Positions 58,844 to 64,000 of a stretch of 64,000 nucleotides of DNA are shown here, piece by piece (the stretch's first letter is position 1; each line of letters starts with the position of its first letter). The notes beneath the pieces are model-generated. The model was given only the letters and a program-made list of their open reading frames with translations. It did not search any database and was not told the origin of the DNA. The translations under genes and the position numbers were made by a program. The DNA lies in assembly GCF_012933555.1 (NCBI RefSeq), contig NZ_JABBPK010000001.1, forward strand, positions 1,156,001 through 1,220,000. The letters are read 5' to 3'. This DNA comes from Niallia alba (GTDB lineage Bacteria > Bacillota > Bacilli > Bacillales > Cytobacillaceae).

Positions 58844-58970
58844 TTTTGTATTTTTGCTAAGCCTTTAAACATATGGCAATTTATCGACGATTTGTCCTTA
58901 TCCATATGTTTCTACTATCAAAACCTTTATAATAGAAGTGTAAATTAGCTAACAGAGAGGGACGTTTTCG

Positions 58971-59393
58971 ATGAGAAAATACTCCAAGATGATTAAACCC
59001 TTTGATATTATAATGGTCGTTCTCCTCTTAGTCATTTCATTTGTCCCAATGGCTGTATTTGCGATGAGCCAAAGTAAGGAAGAAGAAGGCAATAAAGTTA
59101 TCGCAATTATTACACAGGACGGTAAAGTCATCCGAGAAGTAGAATTAACAGGCCATACGGAAAATGAACAATTCATGATAAAAGGAAAAGGAAAACAATA
59201 TAATTTAATCGAAGTGGAAAATGAGCAAATCAGAATTAAAGAAGATAATAGTCCAGACCAGATTGGCGTCAAAATGGGATGGAAAGGCATACCCGGACAA
59301 ACAATTATTTGCTTGCCCCATAAAGTTTTAATTGAAATAGTAGCAGAGAAACCGGAAGAGACGGAAGATAATGGCTTGATCTTGTCTCATTGA
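58971..59393 (+). CDS. NusG domain II-containing membrane-anchored protein
   Basis: 140 residues, start behind AGAGAGG. One N-terminal membrane helix (FDIIMVVLLLVISFVPMAVF), then an extracellular NusG-domain-II (NGN insert-like) fold: IGVKMGWKGIPGQTIICLPH is the hallmark, though the usual cysteines before it are missing here. Family members sit beside membrane transport and isoprenoid genes; function unknown. Confidence 0.8.
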   Translation: MRKYSKMIKPFDIIMVVLLLVISFVPMAVFAMSQSKEEEGNKVIAIITQDGKVIREVELTGHTENEQFMIKGKGKQYNLIEVENEQIRIKEDNSPDQIGVKMGWKGIPGQTIICLPHKVLIEIVAEKPEETEDNGLILSH

Positions 59394-59434
59394 TTGCCAT
59401 TTATATTTTTAACCACATTATTTTAATAAAAAGA

Positions 59435-59808
59435 GGCTGGGACATAAGTATTCCAGCCAAGGATAATTCCGAACAATTATACGAAGATGCTAATGAATGT
59501 TCCGTATAATTGTTCGGGCTTTTATTTGTTTTTCAAAGGATGTTTCCATGAAGTTTGGTGCGATTCCCCGCAGCCGGAATACACTTCGCTTTCCATGGGG
59601 CTCGCGCTGAGCCGCTTCGGCCTGTGGCCTGCAGGGTCTCAGACTGTCTCGCTAATCCCATAGGAGTCTTCGTGTATTCCGGCTGCTCTGTTTTTCCAAC
59701 TAATTATATTTCCTCTTGTAAAAAGTATGCGAAAGCAGCCGCTATTTACTAGCTATATTAGAAATTGTTCGTCTTTACAGAGTATCTATTTAGTTATGTC
59801 CCATCCTC
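59435..59808 (-). mobile_element. Interspersed palindromic element, form A, copy 5 (374 bp, inverted)
   Basis: Full-length copy, apparently identical in reverse orientation to 11852-12225, while the bases outside both copies differ. The tips are extended here by aaaaag / cttttt, so the whole can fold into one long hairpin. Confidence 0.9.
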
Positions 59809-59814
59809 TTTTTA

Positions 59815-60153
59815 TCATGATTTCATTTCATTTACTTTATCTAAAATTGTAATGGTATCGATTAAATGATTGTTAAAGATTTTTTTTGCAACAGATAGAA
59901 GTTCAATGATAGCAGGATCTCTAAGCGAGTATATGACTCGGTTTCCTTCTTTGTTTCCAATAACAATATTTTTAGAGCGAAGAATACTTAATTGTTGAGA
60001 AACAGCTGATCCTTCTAATTCTAAAAGCTCAAGAATTTCATTAACACTTTTATCCCCTTGTGCTAGAATTTCTAAAATTTTGATTCGTAAAGGGTGGGCT
60101 AATGCTTTAAAAAAATCTGCCTTAAATTGTTGAATATCAAGATTGTGCGACAC
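59815..60153 (-). CDS. ArsR family regulator, 5' end interrupted by a group II intron
   Basis: Winged-helix ArsR/SmtB protein: FKALAHPLRIKILEILAQGD, then LLELEGSAVSQQLSILRSKN as recognition helix. It lacks the usual CxC metal site. The reading frame can start at GTG 60153, but those first three codons (GTG TCG CAC) belong to the group II intron. If the intron (60145-62861) is removed, the frame continues GCG GTT to TTG at 62870 with AAGGAGG 7 bases before it, giving MVANLDIQQF. So the gene originally followed sulP by 22 bp and probably controlled it. Its expression is now probably lost or changed. Confidence 0.82.
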   Translation of the reverse strand: MSHNLDIQQFKADFFKALAHPLRIKILEILAQGDKSVNEILELLELEGSAVSQQLSILRSKNIVIGNKEGNRVIYSLRDPAIIELLSVAKKIFNNHLIDTITILDKVNEMKS

Positions 60154-62861
60154 GTTGCTAATTGAAAAGATTAGCCACTAGCTTAAAGCTAGGAGAACTA
60201 AGAATCTGAAGAGTCGAATGATGGGGTAACGCCCTGAAAGGCTCGCCTAATCCTCCGAATAGCGTTCAGGTGGTGCAAAACACTTGAAGGTTATAAGCTC
60301 GGTGAAGTCGGTTGAAGGTCATCCTAACGAGAAAGACGAGGAAAGCTCTCTGGAGGCAGAGGGTATGGCTGATAGACCGGGGTTCTACAAGATAGTCTAT
60401 GGTGAGAAATTAGATGTCACAGCCATCTATTGACGAAATTCCGAATGTACGGCTCTAGAGGTATAGCTATTCGAAATGGATAGTCCCGCATGTCGGGGTT
60501 AGTGAGGTAGAGTAAAATTTGTCTTTATGAAATACCTTATGGTGTTACAGGCACCATCCAGCTAACAGGGCTAGAGGAATCACCTACGGATTGTGAATGA
60601 ATAGATAGGATTCTTGGAACGTGGTAAGCCGATAACGTGGAGAGTTTGCACTCTATGAAGCGGTAGCAGGGAAAGCATATATGTCGAAAGTGTATATGTA
60701 TAACCTCTTTTATGTCGGTGAAGGTAATGGCACAGTACCAAAGAAACTGTGATAACAAACAGTGGAGGGATAGCCATTAGTCAACTGTTAGAAGACGACA
60801 TTATTATCACAGAAATTTCAGGTTCGAGTATGACTAAGAGAAATGAAAGCTGAAATTACAAACCCAATTTGGGAATGTAAAGAGGTGAGTAATTGACTGA
60901 AACCCATGCAAAGCCGAAGGAGTTAAAAAGTCAAAAGCTGAGAAACAATGAGTATTACAACACGCAAGACATGTTTGACCAGTTATATCAGCTAAGTTCG
61001 GAAGGAAAAACTTTTAATAAGTTATATGAATTAGTTGTAAACCCTGCAAATGTTAAACTTGCTTTTCGTAACATCAAGAAAAACAAGGGAAGTAAGACAG
61101 CAGGAGTGAATCAAAACACTATATTCGAAATCGGACTTAGAAGCCCTGATATGCTTGTACAATATGTTAAAAATCGCCTAGATGATTATAAACCTCATAA
61201 AGTGAAACGTAAGGAAATCCAAAAGCCAAATGGCGGCATTCGTCCTTTAGGAATTCCTACTATTGAAGATAGACTTATTCAACAATGCTTATTACAAGTT
61301 CTTGAACCTATATGCGAGGCTCGCTTTCATAAACATAGCTATGGATTCAGACCTCATCGGAGTCAAATCCACGCATATTCAAGGGCTGTAACATTAGCAA
61401 ACAAAAACAAACTACATTATGTAGTAGATGTTGATATTAAAGGTTTCTTCGATAACGTTGATCATGGGAAGTTGCTTAAACAACTATGGACAATTGGAAT
61501 TAGGGATAAACGTATTCTTTCGATTATAAGTAAGATGCTCAAAGCTGAGGTTAAAGGAATTGGGAAACCTACTAAGGGAACTCCACAGGGAGGAATTCTT
61601 TCTCCGTTACTTTCAAATGTAGTATTGAATGAATTCGACTGGTGGATAAGTAATCAGTGGGAAACATTTAAGACGAGAAAGGATTACACAAAGATACGTG
61701 TAATTGGTGGAAAACAGCGGTTTGACCAAACGGTGAAATACGCCACCCTTAAAAGGTATACCAAGTTAAAGGAAATGTTTATTGTAAGATATGCAGATGA
61801 CTTTAAAATCTTTTGTCGAGACCACAAAACCGCATTTATTATATTTGAATCTTCTAAGCAGTGGTTAAAGGAAAGATTAGGCCTTGAAATCAGCAATGAG
61901 AAATCGAGAGTAGTCAATTTACGTAAGAACTATTCGGAGTTTCTAGGGTTTAAGTTCAAAGTAGTTCCAAAAGGCAAAAAGCGTGTTGTTAAATCGCATA
62001 TGACAGATAAATCACGACGCAAGGTAATTGAGAAAATAAAAACAAAAGCTGAATTTATTCGAAGAAAACCGAATAAGGCTGAAGTAACTAAATTTAACTC
62101 AACTATCTTGGGAATTCACAATTATTATCGGTATGCGACACATACGACAAAGGATTTCAGTGAAATTTCTTACTCAGTCAAACGAATCCTGTATAACAAG
62201 CTTAAAAAAGCAAAGAGTTCAAAGGGAGTTATCACACCATTCTTTCAAAAAGCATATAAAGATTATCTTAATAAAAAGAAATTCTTTGCGTGTGGCATGA
62301 TTTTATTCCCGATAGATGGGGTGAAACACAAAAGCCCTTTGAACTTTACTCAGGAGAAAAACTCTTATACCGAAAGTGGACGAATCTTGGTTCACAATAG
62401 CCAAGAGGCTGTACCACCGATCATGGTACATTATTTGATGGAAAACCCAATAAAATCGGAGAGTATGGAATACAATGACAATCGACTCTCAAAATATATT
62501 GCTCAATTAGGTAAATGTGCAATAACACGTAAAGATTTAATCATTGGGGAAATGGAACTCCATCATAAAAAGCCTAGAAATAAAGGTGGAACGGACGCTT
62601 ATCAAAACCTTATATTTATATGTAAGGAAGTCCATAAGTTAATCCATGCGGTAAAGGAAAGCGCCATTAATAAGTACCTTAATGTACTGAATCTTAATGA
62701 AGAACAACTGAGTAAAGTTAACGCTCTTCGTAAAAAAGTGGGCAACTGTGTAATTGATAATGTAACGAGCTAGTAGTTGATGGGGCGCCGTATGAGGTGA
62801 AAGTCTCACGTACGGTGCTAAGCGGGGGAAAAGATGGAGATTACTTCAAAGTCTTACCTAT
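60145..62861 (+). mobile_element. Group II intron with LtrA-type protein
   Basis: Begins with GTGCGAC (the GUGYG rule) and ends ...cttacctat (AY rule). About 750 bp of ribozyme domains I-III precede the protein gene. Domain V is at about 62784-62817 (ggcgccgtatg ... gtacggtgct); the triad position reads CGC rather than AGC. Domain VI follows with a candidate branch A at 62856. The exact ends are fixed by rejoining the arsR frame. It lies antisense to arsR, so splicing cannot repair the arsR message. Confidence 0.88.
60893..62773 (+). CDS. ltrA: Group II intron reverse transcriptase / maturase / HNH endonuclease
   Basis: 626 residues, TTG start behind GAGGTGAG. Reverse-transcriptase blocks: KPNGGIRPLGIPTIEDR, HSYGFRPHRSQIHAY, DVDIKGFFDNVDH, GTPQGGILSPLLSN and the catalytic YADD in IVRYADDFKIF. 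A maturase domain spans about residues 370-480. The C-terminal HNH endonuclease has CAITRKDL, MELHHKKPRNKGGTD and later HKLIHA. All motifs are present, so the intron may still be mobile. Encoded in domain IV. Confidence 0.93.
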   Translation: MTETHAKPKELKSQKLRNNEYYNTQDMFDQLYQLSSEGKTFNKLYELVVNPANVKLAFRNIKKNKGSKTAGVNQNTIFEIGLRSPDMLVQYVKNRLDDYKPHKVKRKEIQKPNGGIRPLGIPTIEDRLIQQCLLQVLEPICEARFHKHSYGFRPHRSQIHAYSRAVTLANKNKLHYVVDVDIKGFFDNVDHGKLLKQLWTIGIRDKRILSIISKMLKAEVKGIGKPTKGTPQGGILSPLLSNVVLNEFDWWISNQWETFKTRKDYTKIRVIGGKQRFDQTVKYATLKRYTKLKEMFIVRYADDFKIFCRDHKTAFIIFESSKQWLKERLGLEISNEKSRVVNLRKNYSEFLGFKFKVVPKGKKRVVKSHMTDKSRRKVIEKIKTKAEFIRRKPNKAEVTKFNSTILGIHNYYRYATHTTKDFSEISYSVKRILYNKLKKAKSSKGVITPFFQKAYKDYLNKKKFFACGMILFPIDGVKHKSPLNFTQEKNSYTESGRILVHNSQEAVPPIMVHYLMENPIKSESMEYNDNRLSKYIAQLGKCAITRKDLIIGEMELHHKKPRNKGGTDAYQNLIFICKEVHKLIHAVKESAINKYLNVLNLNEEQLSKVNALRKKVGNCVIDNVTS

Positions 62862-62892
62862 CGCAACCAAATGCCTTCCTCCTTTTCTTTCA

Positions 62893-64000
62893 TTACTTTA
62901 TTGCTATGGATGCTGACTCATTCACTCTTTGGTCTTGTTGATTGGCTAATGTCTCGCATTCTTGAAAAGCAAAGTATTTGCAACCTTGGCATTGATGCTT
63001 GTTTACAAGGAGTAAGCTATAGTCGATTGCTTCTCCTGTGTGTATAAAGAAATGATTTGGTCCAATTTTCTCAAACAAGCCGGTTTTTCGAAGGATGCCT
63101 TCTGGTTGAGGATTAATTCCACAAATAAGAACTTTTCCATGCTTAGAAAAGCTTTCCACAATATTGGCGAAATAAGCCTCTCCGGTTAAATCCATGAAAG
63201 GAACTTTTCCCATCCGAAGAATTAGTATTTCAGGTTGACGATGAATAGAGCGTAATAAGGTTTGCTCAAATGCTTGGGCAGCTCCAAAAAATAACGGTCC
63301 CTCCACATCAAAAATGCTAATTTGAGGACAACCGTGGGACAGTTTTTGATCCAGTTTTTCTAATTTATTTAAGTTGCTAGGCAGTACTTGAGATGTTTTC
63401 ATTATATCACTCATACGTTTAGTAAAGATAATAATAGCTAAAAACAGGCCTATTTCTACTGCTGTCGTTAAATCAAAAAAGACCGTTAGTAGAAAAGTGA
63501 CGCTTAATACAAGGGAATCTCCTGTTTTTGTTTTGAGAATTGTACGAAATGATTTCTGTTCACTCATATTCCATGCAACTACCATTAATAAAGGAGCCAT
63601 GCTTGCGAGTGGGATTTTACCTGCAAAAGGGGCAAGAACCATTAGAACCACAAGCACTACGATACCATGAATGATTCCGGAAAGAGGGGAAACTGCCCCA
63701 CTCTTTATATTAGTAGCTGTTCGGGCAATTGCACCTGTAGCTGGAATGCCGCCAAATAAGGGAGCAATCATATTGGCAATCCCTTGACCAATTAACTCTT
63801 TATTACTGTTATGCTTGCTGTTTGTCATACCATCTGCCACAACAGCAGATAATAGGGACTCAATTGCGCCAAGAATCGCAATAACAAACGCGGGTTGAAT
63901 CAATAATGTAATTCGATCCCAAGTAATAGGCGGAAGATGAAAGGATGGCAATTTATTTGGAATGCCGCCATACATCGAATCAATAGTAGCGATTTCGCTA
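62893..64000 (-). CDS. SulP family anion transporter with STAS domain (partial)
   Basis: The frame is open to the right edge, so the start is beyond the window; 368 residues are visible. Transport domain: ILGAIESLLSAVVADGMTNS, NMIAPLFGGIPATGAIARTA and IKSGAVSPLSGIIHGIVVLV are SulP hallmarks. A STAS domain follows from about residue 225 (SIFDVEGPLFFGAAQAFEQT). The tail has an unusual CxxCxxxxxxxxC cluster (CQGCKYFAFQEC). Transports sulfate, bicarbonate or another anion. It was followed originally by the arsR-like gene before the intron entered. Confidence 0.88.
   Translation of the reverse strand, partial: SEIATIDSMYGGIPNKLPSFHLPPITWDRITLLIQPAFVIAILGAIESLLSAVVADGMTNSKHNSNKELIGQGIANMIAPLFGGIPATGAIARTATNIKSGAVSPLSGIIHGIVVLVVLMVLAPFAGKIPLASMAPLLMVVAWNMSEQKSFRTILKTKTGDSLVLSVTFLLTVFFDLTTAVEIGLFLAIIIFTKRMSDIMKTSQVLPSNLNKLEKLDQKLSHGCPQISIFDVEGPLFFGAAQAFEQTLLRSIHRQPEILILRMGKVPFMDLTGEAYFANIVESFSKHGKVLICGINPQPEGILRKTGLFEKIGPNHFFIHTGEAIDYSLLLVNKHQCQGCKYFAFQECETLANQQDQRVNESASIAIK

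Noticed and set aside
60537-60777. Minus-strand frames in the intron 5' region
   Set aside because: They lie in the structured ribozyme domains I-III and have no start signals.

Overview
The window is chromosomal DNA of a low-GC, spore-former-type Firmicute of the family Bacillaceae. The evidence is the strong AGGAGG ribosome binding sites with frequent TTG and GTG starts, together with typical Bacillaceae genes: YwhD, KipI/KipA (PxpB/PxpC), an LnrJKLMN-type resistance locus, an MhqR-type quinone-stress cluster, an Isd haem-uptake locus, a YuzL-like small protein and DUF4190/DUF5412 proteins. I cannot name the species. Both ends cut genes: the left edge falls in a beta-glucoside PTS permease and the right edge in a SulP transporter.

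Layout. 1-1.9 kb: end of a beta-glucoside PTS EII and a GH1 6-phospho-beta-glucosidase, then a 17-unit minisatellite. 2.6-4.3 kb: 5-oxoprolinase subunits PxpB and PxpC. 4.9-6.1 kb: Bcr/CflA drug exporter. 6.3-11.8 kb: sensor kinase, response regulator, ABC ATPase and two permeases in the order of lnrJKLMN. 12.2-20.6 kb: SDR enzyme, RpiR regulator with a second GH1 enzyme, lipoprotein, 7Fe ferredoxin, coiled-coil protein, AraC regulator divergent from a GH120 beta-xylosidase, and a pentapeptide-repeat protein. 22-30 kb: MarR/MhqR-like repressor, two ring-cleavage-type dioxygenases, a flavin reductase, an MhqD-like hydrolase, a frameshifted quinone reductase, a YeeE/YedE transporter and a YceI protein. 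Near-palindromic operators of one type lie in front of both the repressor and yceI. 30.4-36.2 kb: two Gfo/Idh/MocA oxidoreductases and a frameshifted multidomain GH2 enzyme. 36.3-37 kb: a 13-unit, 52-bp tandem array. 37.4-46.4 kb: YwhD, a luciferase-like monooxygenase with an FMN reductase, a macrolide-efflux-like MFS transporter behind a leader peptide and attenuator, a lysozyme-like protein with a cysteine synthase, DedA, a small membrane protein, a phasin-like protein and an UbiB kinase. 46.8-54.7 kb: a Fur-box-controlled Isd-type haem operon (NEAT surface protein, two ABC importers, sortase B, haem oxygenase IsdG). 55-64 kb: an LPNTA-anchored surface protein, a zinc alcohol dehydrogenase, a NusG-domain-II protein, an ArsR regulator interrupted by a group II intron, and a SulP transporter.

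Mobile and repetitive DNA is abundant. Eight copies of a GC-rich palindromic element sit between genes, in two forms that share a core but have different terminal inverted repeats. Two copies about 47 kb apart are identical inverted repeats of 374 bp. One copy supplies the stop codon of a surface-protein gene. A group II intron of about 2.7 kb is inserted antisense after the third codon of the arsR-like gene; removing it restores a TTG start with an AAGGAGG site 21 bp downstream of sulP.

Three genes (wrbA-like, GH2, NEAT protein) each carry a one-base deletion; either they decayed recently or the assembly has indel errors. The most promising regulatory discovery is the 15-codon leader peptide containing MRLRFP, followed by an intrinsic terminator, in front of the MFS gene at 40.2 kb. 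It has the layout of macrolide-induced attenuation.
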